NCBI GenBank assembly: GCA_030145715.1
Contig: JAIXHQ010000021.1
Coordinates: 1 to 50,336 of the forward strand
Length of the DNA: 50,336 bases
Origin: Sphingopyxis sp.
Lineage (GTDB): Bacteria > Pseudomonadota > Alphaproteobacteria > Sphingomonadales > Sphingomonadaceae
Reading direction: 5' to 3'
Shown: piece after piece, positions 17,349-27,750 of the stretch
How positions within the stretch are numbered: position 1 is the stretch's first letter
Layout: each line of letters opens with the position of its first letter
Translations under genes and position numbers: made by a program
The notes under the pieces: generated by a model
Told to the model about the DNA's origin: nothing
What the model saw: the letters and a program-made list of their open reading frames with translations, nothing else
Database searches by the model: none

Positions 17349-18418
17349 TGCTTTACTGGCTGGCGGAATGGCTTGGCTTTCCGGGGGTTCTCAACCTCAT
17401 CCGCTATTTGAGCTTTCGCTCGGGCGCCGCGGTCGCGACCGCGCTGATTATCGGCCTGTGGATCGGCCCCCGCTTTATCCAGATGCTGCGGATGCGGCAG
17501 GGAAAGGGGCAGCCGATCCGCGAAGATGGTCCGCAAAGCCATCTTTCGAAAAAGGGCACGCCGACGATGGGCGGGCTGATGATCCTGATTTCGCTGATGA
17601 TCTCCGCCCTGCTGTGGATGGACCTGTCCAACCGCTTCGTCTGGGCGTGCATCTTTGTCACCGGCGGTTTTGCCGCGGTCGGCTTTCTCGACGATCTGGA
17701 CAAGGTGACGAAGGCCAGCCATCGCGGGATTCCGGGCCGGGTGCGCCTGCTGGTCGAATTTCTGATCGCGGGTGTCGCGGTTTTCCTGATCGTCTCGCGC
17801 ACCGGGACCGACCTGTATCTGCCATTTTTCAGCGGGACGGTGATCGAACTCGGCCCATTTTATTATATCTTTGCGATGGTGCTGATCGTCGGGTTCGGCA
17901 ATGCCGTGAACCTGACCGACGGGCTGGACGGACTCGCGACCTTTCCCGTCGTCATCGCCAGCATGGCCATGCTCGTCATCGTCTATTTGTCCGGCAACGC
18001 GAAATTTGCCGAATATCTGGGCATCCCGCATGTCGCGGGCGCGGGTGAACTGGCCATTTTCGCGGCCGCGATCATCGGCGCATGTCTGGCGTTCCTGTGG
18101 TTCAACGCGCCGCCCGCCGCGGTTTTCATGGGCGACACCGGCAGCCTGGCCCTTGGCGGCGCGCTGGCGACCATTGCCGTCACGGCGCAGCACGAACTGG
18201 TGCTGGTCATCATCGGCGGCCTGTTCGTGGTCGAGGCGCTGTCGGTGATTATCCAGGTCTTTTGGTATAAGCGCACGGGAAAGCGCGTGTTCCGCATGGC
18301 GCCGATCCACCATCATTTCGAACAGCTTGGCTGGCCTGAATCCACCGTCGTCATCCGTTTCTGGATCGTCTCGATCGTTCTCGCGCTCGCGGGGCTCGCG
18401 ACGCTCAAGCTCCGGTGA
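17348..18418 (+). CDS. mraY: Phospho-MurNAc-pentapeptide transferase
   Basis: This 356-residue multi-pass inner membrane protein shows [10 protein letters not shown] near residue 60, [19 protein letters not shown] and APIHHHFE, the defining MraY blocks with the Asp cluster and HHH motif. It transfers phospho-MurNAc-pentapeptide to undecaprenyl phosphate to form lipid I. The ATG at 17348 overlaps the murF TGA; the TTG three bases earlier is less likely. Confidence 0.98.
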   Translation: MLYWLAEWLGFPGVLNLIRYLSFRSGAAVATALIIGLWIGPRFIQMLRMRQGKGQPIREDGPQSHLSKKGTPTMGGLMILISLMISALLWMDLSNRFVWACIFVTGGFAAVGFLDDLDKVTKASHRGIPGRVRLLVEFLIAGVAVFLIVSRTGTDLYLPFFSGTVIELGPFYYIFAMVLIVGFGNAVNLTDGLDGLATFPVVIASMAMLVIVYLSGNAKFAEYLGIPHVAGAGELAIFAAAIIGACLAFLWFNAPPAAVFMGDTGSLALGGALATIAVTAQHELVLVIIGGLFVVEALSVIIQVFWYKRTGKRVFRMAPIHHHFEQLGWPESTVVIRFWIVSIVLALAGLATLKLR

Positions 18419-19719
18419 TCTCGTCGCGCGCCTTTGCCGGCCGCCGCTATGCGGTGCTGGGACTGGCGCGCTCGGGTCTGGCGACCGTCGAGGCGCTGGT
18501 CGCCAGCGGCGCGGGCGTCACCGCATGGGACGACCGCGAGGAAGCGCGCGACGACGCGATGGCGCTGGGCGCCGACATCGGCAATCCGCTGGAGATCGAC
18601 CTGATCGGCTTTGCCGGCGTTGTCGTGTCCCCCGGTGTGCCGCTCAACCGGCATCCGATCGCCGCCCATGCGCGCGAGGCGCATGTGCCGGTCATCGGCG
18701 ACATCGAACTGTTCGCCGAGGCGCGCGCCGACCTGCCCGCGCACAAGGTGGTGGGCATCACCGGCACCAACGGCAAATCGACGGTCACCGCCCTGATTAC
18801 CCATATGCTGCAATCGGTGGGCGTCCCGGCGCTGATGGGCGGCAATATCGGTTTGCCGATCCTGACGCGCGATCCCCTGGCCGAAGGCGGGGTCTATGTG
18901 CTCGAACTGTCGAGCTATCAGATCGACCTGTCGCACAGCCTGGCCTGTGACGTCGCGGTGCTGACGAACCTGTCGCCCGATCACCTCGATCGCTATGACG
19001 GTTTCGCCGGCTATGCCGCGTCCAAGGCGCGGCTCTTTTCGCTTCAGCATCGCGATCAGGTCGCGATCGTCGCGGTTGATGACGATCCGTCGAAAATGCT
19101 GGCCAGCCGGATCAATCGCCGCCTGTACCGCGTGTCGGCAAAGGACGTCGATCCGGTCGATCAGGCGCGCTGGCCCGCGCTGCAAGGCCCGCATAACGCC
19201 CAGAACGCCGTGTGCGCGATCGCCGTTTGCCGAGTGCTGGGGCTGAACGACGAACAGATCGAACATGGGCTGGCGACATACAAGTCGTTGCCCCACCGGA
19301 TGGAATTGATCGGCGAGGTCGGGGGGGTCCGCTGGTTCAACGACAGCAAGGCCACCAACGCGGCTTCCGCTGCACCGGCGCTGGCGGCCTTTCCACCAGC
19401 GCCGGACCAGCGTCTTCACTGGATCGCCGGTGGGCAGCCAAAGGGTGATGGGCTGACCGCGTGCCGCCCCTGGTTCGACCATGTCCGGCAGGCCTATCTG
19501 ATCGGCGCGGCGATGGAATCCTTTGCAGCCGAAATCGGCGATGCGTTGCCGGTCGATAGGGCGGGCGACATGGCGATCGCGGTGGCCCATGCCGCCGCGG
19601 CGGCAAGGCCGGGCGACGTCGTGCTGCTGTCCCCCGCCTGCGCCTCGTTCGATCAGTTCAAGGATTATGAGCAGCGGGGCGATGTGTTTCGCGAGCTTGT
19701 CCAGGCGCTTGGGGCGTGA
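18415..19719 (+). CDS. murD: UDP-MurNAc-L-Ala:D-Glu ligase
   Basis: The 434-residue enzyme has an N-terminal Rossmann domain ([10 protein letters not shown] at 14-23), P-loop GTNGKST at 117-123, [17 protein letters not shown], and WFNDSKATN in the C-terminal domain. It adds D-glutamate in the second peptide step. The likely start is GTG at 18415 overlapping the mraY stop (GTGA); no ATG lies nearby. Confidence 0.97.
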   Translation: MISSRAFAGRRYAVLGLARSGLATVEALVASGAGVTAWDDREEARDDAMALGADIGNPLEIDLIGFAGVVVSPGVPLNRHPIAAHAREAHVPVIGDIELFAEARADLPAHKVVGITGTNGKSTVTALITHMLQSVGVPALMGGNIGLPILTRDPLAEGGVYVLELSSYQIDLSHSLACDVAVLTNLSPDHLDRYDGFAGYAASKARLFSLQHRDQVAIVAVDDDPSKMLASRINRRLYRVSAKDVDPVDQARWPALQGPHNAQNAVCAIAVCRVLGLNDEQIEHGLATYKSLPHRMELIGEVGGVRWFNDSKATNAASAAPALAAFPPAPDQRLHWIAGGQPKGDGLTACRPWFDHVRQAYLIGAAMESFAAEIGDALPVDRAGDMAIAVAHAAAAARPGDVVLLSPACASFDQFKDYEQRGDVFRELVQALGA

Positions 19720-20957
19720 GCGGGGGAACGGACAATATCGACGCAACCAGCGAAAGGCCGGTGATCTCCACCACCACGCGCACGGTCAAGCGCCGCGGAC
19801 CGCGTCTCAGTCGCGCCGATCGCACGCCGCTGGGCCTGTGGTTCTGGGAAATCGATCGCGTCCTGTTGTTGCTGGTGTCGATACTGGTCGCGGTCGGGCT
19901 GGTCGCGGTCGCGGCGGCATCGCCGGTCGCGGCGCAAAAATTGTCGACGTCGACCGCCTCGCTCGATCCGCTTTATTATTTCTATCGCCAGATGATGTGG
20001 GTGATGGTCGGTATTCCGGTGATGCTGACGGTGTCGATGTTGCCAAAGGCACAGGCCCGGCGGTTCGCCATTTACGGCGCGATCCTGTTCCTGTTCCTGC
20101 TATTCCTCGTGCCGTTTATCGGGACGTCGGTGAACGGTGCGCAGCGGTGGATCGGCAGCGGCTTTTTCCGCCTTCAGCCGTCGGAATTCCTAAAGCCCTT
20201 CTTTGCCGTGTCGCTGGCCTGGGTGCTGTCGCTGCGGCTGCATGACCAGAGCCTGCCGGTCGTGCCGCTGGCCTTTGTCCTGACCGGCGTCATCGCGCTG
20301 TTGCTGATGGGACAGCCCGACCTGGGGCAGACGATCATCTTTGCCGCGACATGGTTCGTGCTTGTCCTTGTCGCGGGGCTGTCGATGCGAATCATGGGGA
20401 TGCTGGCGGGCGCGGGGGTCGCCGGAATCATCCTTGCCTATTTCTTTTATCCGGTCGCTCAGCAGCGCATCAACATCTGGCTGTTTGCCGAGGGTGACAG
20501 TTTTCAGGTGGACAAGGCCCATGCGACGCTGACCGCCGGGGGGCTGATCGGAACCGGCCCCGGCGCCGGGCTGGCCAAGTTCCAACTGCCCGAGGCGCAT
20601 ACCGATTATATCTTTTCGGTCATCGGCGAAGAATTCGGCATGATTGCCTGTATCGCCATCGCGGCGCTGTATCTTGCGATCATCGTCCGCGTGCTCGTTC
20701 GTCTGCTGGACGAAGAGGATAGTTTTCTGATCCTCGCGGTATCGGGGCTGATCGCGCAGTTCGGGGGACAGGCGATCATCAACATGGCGGTCAACACGCA
20801 GATTTTCCCGTCCAAGGGGATGACGCTGCCCTTCATCAGCTATGGCGGGTCGTCCTTCATCGCCTTGTCGATCGGCATGGGTTTGCTCTTGTCGCTGACC
20901 CGGCGAAACCCCTATGCGGCACGGGTGTCGATGACCCGAAACTGGAACAAGAAATGA
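19716..20957 (+). CDS. ftsW: Septal peptidoglycan glycosyltransferase FtsW
   Basis: The 413-residue SEDS protein has about ten membrane segments, with NGAQRWI, QPSEFLKP, GQPDLGQT and the late LPFISYGGSS block that mark FtsW/RodA. In the dcw cluster beside murG it is FtsW. It polymerises lipid II at the septum with FtsI. A basic cytoplasmic N-terminus of about 45 residues precedes the first segment. It starts at GTG overlapping murD (GTGA). Confidence 0.96.
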   Translation: MSGGTDNIDATSERPVISTTTRTVKRRGPRLSRADRTPLGLWFWEIDRVLLLLVSILVAVGLVAVAAASPVAAQKLSTSTASLDPLYYFYRQMMWVMVGIPVMLTVSMLPKAQARRFAIYGAILFLFLLFLVPFIGTSVNGAQRWIGSGFFRLQPSEFLKPFFAVSLAWVLSLRLHDQSLPVVPLAFVLTGVIALLLMGQPDLGQTIIFAATWFVLVLVAGLSMRIMGMLAGAGVAGIILAYFFYPVAQQRINIWLFAEGDSFQVDKAHATLTAGGLIGTGPGAGLAKFQLPEAHTDYIFSVIGEEFGMIACIAIAALYLAIIVRVLVRLLDEEDSFLILAVSGLIAQFGGQAIINMAVNTQIFPSKGMTLPFISYGGSSFIALSIGMGLLLSLTRRNPYAARVSMTRNWNKK

Positions 20958-20967
20958 TCGCCCGACC

Positions 20968-22152
20968 ATGACCGCCACGCGCCACTTCCTTCTCGCCGCC
21001 GGGGGCACCGGGGGGCATATGCTGCCCGCTTATGCGCTGGCGGGAGAACTGATTGCGCGCGGGCACCGGGTGGCGCTGGTCAGCGACGATCGCGGGCTGA
21101 AAATCCCCGGCGGACCCGCCGAAATGGAAACGCATGTCCTTCCCGCCGGCCGGGTGTCGGGCGGGCCGATCGGGTGGATCAAGGCCGCGCTTGCGATCCG
21201 CAAGGGACGGCGGATGGCGATCGACCTGATCGATTCGTTCGACCCGGCGGTGGTCGTCGGCTTTGGCGGCTATCCTTCGCTGCCCAGCCTGCTCGCCGCC
21301 GGTGCGACGAAGCGGCCGCGCGTGCTTCACGAACAGAATGCCGTGCTGGGCCGCGTCAATCGGATGATGGCGCCGCGCGTCGATGCGGTGGCGGTCGCCT
21401 ATCGCAATATCCAGCGTTTTCCCGCCGGGCATGAAGGCAAGCTGCACATCACCGGCAATCCGGTACGCGAAGAGATTGTCGCGATCCGTGACGACGGCTT
21501 TCCGCCGTTGCCGGAGGATGGCATTTTTCGCCTGCTTGTTGTCGGAGGCAGCCTTGGCGCGACGGTGCTGAGCGAAGTCGTGCCCGCCGCGATCGCGATG
21601 TTGCCGCGCGCGCTGCTCGACCGGTTGCAGGTCGTCCAGCAATGCCGCGAAGACGATATAGAGGCGGTTCGCGCCAAATATGCCGAACTTGGCGTCGCGG
21701 CCGAATGTGCATCCTATATCCGCGATTTTCCGGATCGGCTGCGCTGGGCGCATATGGTCATCGCGCGCGCGGGCGCGTCGACCGTGGCGGAACTGGCCTG
21801 CGCGGGCCGACCCGCGATCTTTGTCCCTTATCCCAGCGCAATGGACGATCACCAGACCTGGAATGTCGTCGATCTGGTCGAAGCGGGCGGGGCGATCTCG
21901 TTCCAGCAGCCGGTCTTTACCCCCGCAGAGGTCGCGAAGCATATTCAGCGCATGGCGTTGGAGCCCGGCGCGATCGAGGCCGCCGCGGAGCGGGCGGCAA
22001 GCTGCGGCCTGCCCGATGCGACGCGCGATCTGGCCGATCTGGTCGAATCGCTGGCCGCGCCGCCGATGATGGACGTCATCCGCGTCGGTGCCCCGGCGCG
22101 TTCGGCCGCCGTCGCGGGCGGCGTCGCCGCCACCCGTTCGGGAGATAAATGA
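20968..22152 (+). CDS. murG: Lipid II synthase (GlcNAc transferase) MurG
   Basis: The 394-residue GT-B enzyme has GGTGGH at 12-17, [27 protein letters not shown] and [11 protein letters not shown], which bind lipid I and UDP-GlcNAc. It acts on the cytoplasmic face of the membrane. The C-terminus extends about 25 residues beyond the usual end with an Ala/Val-rich stretch. This is one of few joints in the cluster with a gap (10 bp after ftsW). Confidence 0.97.
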   Translation: MTATRHFLLAAGGTGGHMLPAYALAGELIARGHRVALVSDDRGLKIPGGPAEMETHVLPAGRVSGGPIGWIKAALAIRKGRRMAIDLIDSFDPAVVVGFGGYPSLPSLLAAGATKRPRVLHEQNAVLGRVNRMMAPRVDAVAVAYRNIQRFPAGHEGKLHITGNPVREEIVAIRDDGFPPLPEDGIFRLLVVGGSLGATVLSEVVPAAIAMLPRALLDRLQVVQQCREDDIEAVRAKYAELGVAAECASYIRDFPDRLRWAHMVIARAGASTVAELACAGRPAIFVPYPSAMDDHQTWNVVDLVEAGGAISFQQPVFTPAEVAKHIQRMALEPGAIEAAAERAASCGLPDATRDLADLVESLAAPPMMDVIRVGAPARSAAVAGGVAATRSGDK

Positions 22153-23582
22153 TGCGCGGCGTCGCGACCGACATCGGCACCATCCATTTCATCGGCATCG
22201 GCGGCATCGGCATGTCGGGCATTGCCGAGGTGATGCACAATCTGGGTTATCGGGTGCAGGGCAGCGACATCGCCGATTCCTATGTCGTCGAAGGGCTGCG
22301 CAAGCGCGGGATCAAGGTCAGCATCGGCCATGAGGCATCGAACGTCGACGGGGTCGCGGTCGTCGTGACATCGACCGCGGTCAAGCGCGGCAACCCAGAG
22401 GTCGAGGCGGCGCTGACGGGTCGTATCCCGATCGTTCGCCGCGCCGAAATGCTGGCCGAACTGATGCGGCTCAAATCCACGGTCGCCATTGCCGGCACGC
22501 ATGGCAAGACGACGACGACCAGCCTTGTCGCGGCGCTGCTCGATGCGGGGGGCATCGACCCGACCGTCATCAACGGCGGGATCATCAACAATTACGGATC
22601 GAACGCGCGCCTTGGCGACAGCGACTGGATGGTGGTCGAGGCGGATGAGAGCGACGGCAGCTTTCTGCGCCTTGACGGCACGATCGCGGTCGTCACCAAC
22701 ATCGATCCCGAACATCTGGACCATTATGGCAGTTTCGACGCGATCAAGGACGCCTTTGTCGAGTTCATCGAAAATGTGCCTTTCTATGGCGCGGCGATGC
22801 TGTGTCTCGACCATCCGGAGGTGCAGGCGATCATCCCGCGCATCCGCGACCGCCGGATCGTCACCTATGGTTTTTCGGCGCAGGCCGATGTGCGCGGCAC
22901 CAATGTAACGCCGGGCCCCGACGGCAATCGTTTTGACGTGGTGGTGCGCGACCGCGACGGAAACAGCCGCACGATCGAGGGCATCCATCTGCCGATGTCG
23001 GGTCGCCACAATGTCCAGAATGCGCTCGCCGCGGTCGCTGTCGCGCTGCACATGGGTGTATCCGACGACAAGATTGCGTCGGGCTTCAATGGTTTTGCCG
23101 GGGTCAAGCGCCGCTTTACCAAGGTCGGCGAGGTCGCGGTCGACGGCGGCGTAATCAAGGTGATCGACGATTATGCCCATCACCCCGTCGAAATTCGCGC
23201 CGTGCTGTCGGCCGCGCGCGAAGGGGCAGGGGCGGGGCGCGTGGTCGCCGTCGTCCAGCCGCACCGTTTCACGCGCCTGCGCGATCATATGGACGATTTC
23301 CAGCAGGCGTTCAACGATGCCGACATGGTGCTGGCCTTGCCCGTCTATACGGCGGGCGAAGCGCCCATCGACGGCGTGACGTCGGATGCGCTGGTGGGGG
23401 GGCTGCGCGATCGCAGCCATCGGGACGCGGCGACCGTCGCCGACGCCGCCGCACTGGCGGCCAGTGTCGCCAATGCCATTCGTGCGGGTAATCTTGGCGC
23501 GGGGGACATGATCATCTGTCTCGGTGCAGGCGACATCACCAAGATGGCGGCGGGGCTGGCCGCCGCGGTCGAGACGGCATGA
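22149..23582 (+). CDS. murC: UDP-MurNAc:L-alanine ligase
   Basis: The 477-residue protein has [14 protein letters not shown] at 13-26, P-loop GTHGKTTT at 116-123, [28 protein letters not shown] and [10 protein letters not shown]. It performs the first amino acid addition to UDP-MurNAc. The double ATG at 22149 and 22152 overlaps the murG stop. It is the canonical MurC of this genome, in contrast to the atypical paralogue at 2786-4174. Confidence 0.98.
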   Translation: MMRGVATDIGTIHFIGIGGIGMSGIAEVMHNLGYRVQGSDIADSYVVEGLRKRGIKVSIGHEASNVDGVAVVVTSTAVKRGNPEVEAALTGRIPIVRRAEMLAELMRLKSTVAIAGTHGKTTTTSLVAALLDAGGIDPTVINGGIINNYGSNARLGDSDWMVVEADESDGSFLRLDGTIAVVTNIDPEHLDHYGSFDAIKDAFVEFIENVPFYGAAMLCLDHPEVQAIIPRIRDRRIVTYGFSAQADVRGTNVTPGPDGNRFDVVVRDRDGNSRTIEGIHLPMSGRHNVQNALAAVAVALHMGVSDDKIASGFNGFAGVKRRFTKVGEVAVDGGVIKVIDDYAHHPVEIRAVLSAAREGAGAGRVVAVVQPHRFTRLRDHMDDFQQAFNDADMVLALPVYTAGEAPIDGVTSDALVGGLRDRSHRDAATVADAAALAASVANAIRAGNLGAGDMIICLGAGDITKMAAGLAAAVETA

Positions 23583-24478
23583 GTGCCGCCGAAACCCTTC
23601 CTGCCGTACGCGGCAAGCTGACGGCGAAAGCGCCGCTGGCGCCGCTCGTCTGGTTCAAGGCGGGCGGTCCGGCCGACTGGTTGTTCGAGCCCAAGGACGC
23701 CGACGACCTTGCCGAATTTCTGCACGATCTCGATCCCGCCGTGCCGGTGATGGCGCTCGGCCTCGGGTCGAATCTGATCGTTCGCGACGGCGGCTTTCCC
23801 GGTGTCGTCGTTCGCCTTGGCAAGGCCTTTGGCAAGGTTGAGGTCATCGACGCCACGACCTTGCGCTGCGGCGGCGGTGCGTCGGGCATCCTCGTTTCCT
23901 CGACCGCGCGCGACGCGGGGATAGCGGGCATGGAATTTCTGCGATCGATCCCTGGCACCGTCGGTGGCTTCGTGCGGATGAACGGCGGCGCTTATGGCGG
24001 CGAGGTCCAGGATATATTGGTCGAATGCGATGTCGTGCTGCGTTCAGGCGAACGGCGGACGCTGCCGCTTGCAAGGCTTGGCTATAGCTATCGCCACAGC
24101 GCCTTGCCCGAAGGCGCGGTGGTGATCGGCGCGACATTTCGCGGACGTCCGGGCGAGCCCGCCGCCATCCAGGCCGAAATGGACCGCATTTCGGCGAGCC
24201 GTGAAGCCGCGCAGCCGCTGCGGTCGAAGACCGGAGGCTCTACATTCAAAAATCCGGAAGGCCACAAGGCCTGGCAACTTGTGGACGAAGCGGGGTGTCG
24301 CGGTTTTGCCATTGGCGGCGCGCAGGTGAGCGAAAAGCACACCAATTTCATCATCAACACCGGCGATGCGACGGGCGCCGACATCGAGGCGCTGGGCGAG
24401 GAGGTTCGCCGCCGCGTGAAGGCGGCGAGCGGCATCGATCTGCAATGGGAGATTCAACGCGTGGGTAAGCCCGAATGA
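23579..24478 (+). CDS. murB: UDP-N-acetylenolpyruvoylglucosamine reductase
   Basis: The 299-residue FAD enzyme has [24 protein letters not shown] at 61-72, [17 protein letters not shown], and the catalytic-serine motif [10 protein letters not shown]. It reduces enolpyruvyl-UDP-GlcNAc to UDP-MurNAc. Length and the absence of a central insert fit the type II form common in this class. It overlaps murC and ddl by four bases each. Confidence 0.97.
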   Translation: MSAAETLPAVRGKLTAKAPLAPLVWFKAGGPADWLFEPKDADDLAEFLHDLDPAVPVMALGLGSNLIVRDGGFPGVVVRLGKAFGKVEVIDATTLRCGGGASGILVSSTARDAGIAGMEFLRSIPGTVGGFVRMNGGAYGGEVQDILVECDVVLRSGERRTLPLARLGYSYRHSALPEGAVVIGATFRGRPGEPAAIQAEMDRISASREAAQPLRSKTGGSTFKNPEGHKAWQLVDEAGCRGFAIGGAQVSEKHTNFIINTGDATGADIEALGEEVRRRVKAASGIDLQWEIQRVGKPE

Positions 24479-25401
24479 GCCGGGGTCCGTGGCATGTCGC
24501 CGTCCTGATGGGCGGCTGGTCCGCCGAGCGCGAGGTGTCGCTGATGAGCGGCAAGGGCGTCGCCGATGCGCTGGAATCGCGCGGGCACAAGGTCACGCGC
24601 ATCGATATGGGCCGCGACGTCGCGCTGCGCCTTGCCGAGGCGAAGCCCGACGTGGTGTTCAACGCGCTGCATGGCGTTCCCGGCGAGGATGGGACGGTGC
24701 AGGGAATGCTCGACCTGATGGGCCTGAAATACACCCATAGCGGGCTTGTCACCTCGGTCATCGCGATCGACAAGGAATTGACCAAACAGGCGCTTGTGCC
24801 GCACGGTGTCCCGATGCCGACGGGGATGATGGTCGACAGCGAAAGCCTGTTTTCCATCGACCCGTTGCCGCGACCCTATGTGTTGAAGCCGGTGAACGAG
24901 GGGTCGTCGGTCGGGGTCGCGATCGTCAAGGATGACAGCAATTACGGCAACCCGATCGCCCGCGATGCCGTCGGCCCGTGGCAGGAGTTCGATCGCCTGC
25001 TGGCCGAACCCTTCATCAAGGGGCGGGAGCTGACCGTTGCGGTCATGGGCGACACGGCGCTGGCCGTTACGGAATTGCGCGTGAAGTCGGGCTTTTACGA
25101 CTATGACGCCAAATATACGGATGGCCTTACCGAACATGTGTGTCCGGCCGATGTGCCCGCCGACGTGGCGCAGCGGATGAAGGACCTCGCGGTCCAGTCG
25201 CATCGCCTGCTGGGATGCAAGGGCGCCTCGCGCTCCGACTTTCGCTGGGACGACGAACATGGCCTCGCGGGCATCTTTCTGCTTGAGGTCAACACCCAGC
25301 CGGGGATGACGCCGCTGAGCCTGGTGCCGGAACAGGCGCGGGCGGTGGGCATGGACTATGCCGAACTGGTCGAACGCATTGTGGGGGAGGCGTTGTTATG
25401 A
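24475..25401 (+). CDS. ddlB: D-alanine--D-alanine ligase
   Basis: The 308-residue ATP-grasp enzyme begins with MGGWSAEREVSL, then HGVPGEDGTVQG (about 63-74), KPVNEGSSVGV, RSDFRWD and LLEVNTQPGMTPLS, the last holding metal ligands. It makes the D-Ala-D-Ala used by MurF. ATGA overlaps join it to murB and ftsQ. Confidence 0.97.
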   Translation: MSRGPWHVAVLMGGWSAEREVSLMSGKGVADALESRGHKVTRIDMGRDVALRLAEAKPDVVFNALHGVPGEDGTVQGMLDLMGLKYTHSGLVTSVIAIDKELTKQALVPHGVPMPTGMMVDSESLFSIDPLPRPYVLKPVNEGSSVGVAIVKDDSNYGNPIARDAVGPWQEFDRLLAEPFIKGRELTVAVMGDTALAVTELRVKSGFYDYDAKYTDGLTEHVCPADVPADVAQRMKDLAVQSHRLLGCKGASRSDFRWDDEHGLAGIFLLEVNTQPGMTPLSLVPEQARAVGMDYAELVERIVGEALL

Positions 25402-26336
25402 GCAAGACGCAGATCAAGCGGGGAAAGGCGCCGCCGCGCCGCCCGTCGCGAACGCCCAAAAAGCGCAGGACGGTCAAGACGTCGCGGCTTAACGCCGTCA
25501 TCAACGCGCTGCCGATCAGTCCCCAGCGGTTGCAGAAGGTCGCGAACTGGACGATCGGCCTTTGCCTGTTTGCGGTCGTCGCCCTTGGCGCGCACGCGAC
25601 GGGCGTGTCGGCCAAGGTGAACGAGGAATGGGCACAAGCGGTCGGCCGCGCGGGTTTTCAGGTCAAGAAGGTCGAAGTCGTGGGCGCCGACCGCATCGAC
25701 CGGTTGAAGGTTTATGACATCGCGCTGGCCCAGAAGGACCGATCGATGGCGGCGGTGGACCTGGACGATGTGCGCGGCGACCTGATGAAATATGGCTGGA
25801 TCAAGGATGCGCGCGTGTCTCGGCGCCTGCCCGATACGCTGGTCGTCGACATCGTCGAACGGACGCCGGCGGCGATCTGGCAGCATTCGGGCCGCCTGTC
25901 GCTGATCGACGAAAAGGGCGTGGTGCTGGAACCCGTGTCGGTCGGAACGATGCCCGACCTGCCGCTTGTCATCGGACCAAAGGCGAACCAGCGGTCGCAG
26001 GATCTTGACCGGTTGCTGGCGGAGGCGAGCAGCCTGAAGGAATTGCTGGCGGGCGCGACCTGGGTCGGCAACCGGCGCTGGGATCTGCGTTTTCGCAGCG
26101 GTGAGACGCTGTCGCTGCCCGAGGGCGCGGCAGAGGCAAAGGCGGCGCTGGCCAAATTCGCGCATATGGATGGCGCGAACCGCTTGCTCGGTCGCGGCAT
26201 CCTGCGTTTCGACATGCGCGATCCCGATCGTTTCGTGCTACGACTGCCGCACGAAGGGCAGGTCGCCCCGGCAAAGCTGGACGACGCGCGCGCCGCGGTC
26301 GATGCGGTCGCCATCGCTTCGTCGAACGAAGGATAG
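25398..26336 (+). CDS. ftsQ: Cell division protein FtsQ
   Basis: The 312-residue protein has a long Lys/Arg-rich cytoplasmic N-terminus (1-48), one transmembrane segment (about 50-69), a POTRA domain starting at FQVKKVEVVGADRI (87-100) and the beta domain that binds FtsB/FtsL. It is a core divisome scaffold. It overlaps ddl by ATGA and lies four bases before ftsA. Confidence 0.95.
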   Translation: MSKTQIKRGKAPPRRPSRTPKKRRTVKTSRLNAVINALPISPQRLQKVANWTIGLCLFAVVALGAHATGVSAKVNEEWAQAVGRAGFQVKKVEVVGADRIDRLKVYDIALAQKDRSMAAVDLDDVRGDLMKYGWIKDARVSRRLPDTLVVDIVERTPAAIWQHSGRLSLIDEKGVVLEPVSVGTMPDLPLVIGPKANQRSQDLDRLLAEASSLKELLAGATWVGNRRWDLRFRSGETLSLPEGAAEAKAALAKFAHMDGANRLLGRGILRFDMRDPDRFVLRLPHEGQVAPAKLDDARAAVDAVAIASSNEG

Positions 26337-26340
26337 GATC

Positions 26341-27597
26341 ATGCCGCCGCCGCGCATCGAAAAGATCATCACCGCGCTCGATGTCGGGTCGTGGAAGGTC
26401 TGCGCGTTGATCGCGGGGCAGACGGCGGATGGTCAGCTTCATGTGCTGGGCACCGGCCAGCGCGAAAGCCGGGGGGTCCAGCGTGGCTATGTCGCCGACA
26501 TGGAACAGACCGAACATATCGTGCGCGAAGCGATCGAACAGGCCGAACGGATCGCCGGCCTGAATATCGACGATGTATGGGTCGCCTTTTCGGCTGGCGG
26601 TCTGCTCAGCGATGTCGCGCCGATCGAAAGCGAACTGGGCGGCCACCGGATCGAACAGGAAGATGTCGATGACCTGCTGGCCGCGGGCCGCGCCGGCATC
26701 GATCCCGAAGGCCGCATGATCCTTCATGCCCAGCCGGCGCTCTATACGCTCGACGGACTGACCGGGGTAAAGAATCCGATCGGGCTTCATGCCGACCGAC
26801 TGGGCGTCGACATCCACATCATCATGGCCGACGGTGCCCCCGTCCGGAACCTGGAAGCCGCCGTGCGACAGGCGCATCTTGACGTCAATGCCGTCGTGGC
26901 GTCGCCCATCGCGGCAGGACTGGCCTGTTTGTCGGACGAGGAACGCGATCTGGGCGTTGCGCTTGTCGAACTGGGCGCCGCGGTGACGACGGTGTCGCTT
27001 TACGCGGGGGGTATGCTCGTCGAAATGGCGTCGTTGCCGTTCGGGGCGAGCGACATCACCGACGACATCGCATCGGCCTTTGGCATCAGGCGCAGCCAGG
27101 CGCAGCGGCTGCAGAGCTTTTACGGGTCGGCGTCGGCCAGCCCGCGCGACAATAGCGAGATTATCGAGCTGGAGCCCGGCATTCCGACGAACGGCGATTC
27201 CCCGCGCATCACGCGGGCGCAACTGGTGACGGTCATCCGTCAGCGCCTCGACGCGATGATGGGAGAGATCGGCAGGACATTGAAAGACCTGCATTTCGTG
27301 GGGCCGATCGGGCGACAGGTGGTGCTGGTCGGCGGCGGTGCCGACCTGAAAGGCATCGCCGATTATACGCAAAGCGCGCTGGGCCGTGCGGCGCGCGTCG
27401 GGCGACCGCGCGGCTTGCACGGTCTGCCCGATGCCCATAGCGGTCCCGCTTTCGCGACGCTCGCGGGTCTGGTTCTCTATGCCGCGTCGGACCCGGTCGA
27501 TCTTCGCGATCTGCCGATGATGGCGCAGGACGTCTATCGCCCGGCAGAGAGTTCGATCCTGCACCGGCTGATGGCGGCGCTGAAAAGCAGTTTTTAG
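26341..27597 (+). CDS. ftsA: Cell division protein FtsA
   Basis: The 418-residue actin-like ATPase starts with the phosphate-1 segment ALDVGSWKVCALIA (12-25). It contains VGLVELGAAVTTVSLY-type phosphate-2 residues and VLVGGGADLKGI for adenosine binding, and ends in a hydrophobic-basic helix (LHRLMAALKSSF) that would anchor to the membrane. It tethers FtsZ. The ATG at 26341 is used; the open frame upstream of it lies inside ftsQ. Confidence 0.97.
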   Translation: MPPPRIEKIITALDVGSWKVCALIAGQTADGQLHVLGTGQRESRGVQRGYVADMEQTEHIVREAIEQAERIAGLNIDDVWVAFSAGGLLSDVAPIESELGGHRIEQEDVDDLLAAGRAGIDPEGRMILHAQPALYTLDGLTGVKNPIGLHADRLGVDIHIIMADGAPVRNLEAAVRQAHLDVNAVVASPIAAGLACLSDEERDLGVALVELGAAVTTVSLYAGGMLVEMASLPFGASDITDDIASAFGIRRSQAQRLQSFYGSASASPRDNSEIIELEPGIPTNGDSPRITRAQLVTVIRQRLDAMMGEIGRTLKDLHFVGPIGRQVVLVGGGADLKGIADYTQSALGRAARVGRPRGLHGLPDAHSGPAFATLAGLVLYAASDPVDLRDLPMMAQDVYRPAESSILHRLMAALKSSF

Positions 27598-27750
27598 GTG
27601 GCACAACGTCAAAAGGGTTAATTTTTTGGGTGATTCCGGCGTCACAATAGTGCAATGCGGTCATAGAAATTCGGGCGGACGGACTGCCGCCCGACTGGGT
27701 CGCAAAGTTGGGGAAGCGGCACCTGTCCGCCGCTGCAGGGAGACTATTTG
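27598..27750 (+). promoter_or_regulatory. ftsA-ftsZ spacer, likely ftsZ promoter region
   Basis: This 153-bp gap is the largest inside the cluster, where almost all other joints overlap. Its first part is AT-rich (GGTTAATTTTTTGGGTGAT near 27617), unlike its surroundings, and fits an extra promoter for ftsZ. I see no clear -35/-10 pair and no full CtrA-type TTAA-N7-TTAA site. A GGGAGA ribosome site precedes the ATG at 27751. Confidence 0.45.

Noticed and set aside
27610..27635. CtrA-type site (TTAA-N7-TTAA) before ftsZ
   Set aside because: Only one TTAA half is present; the second half at the right spacing is absent.
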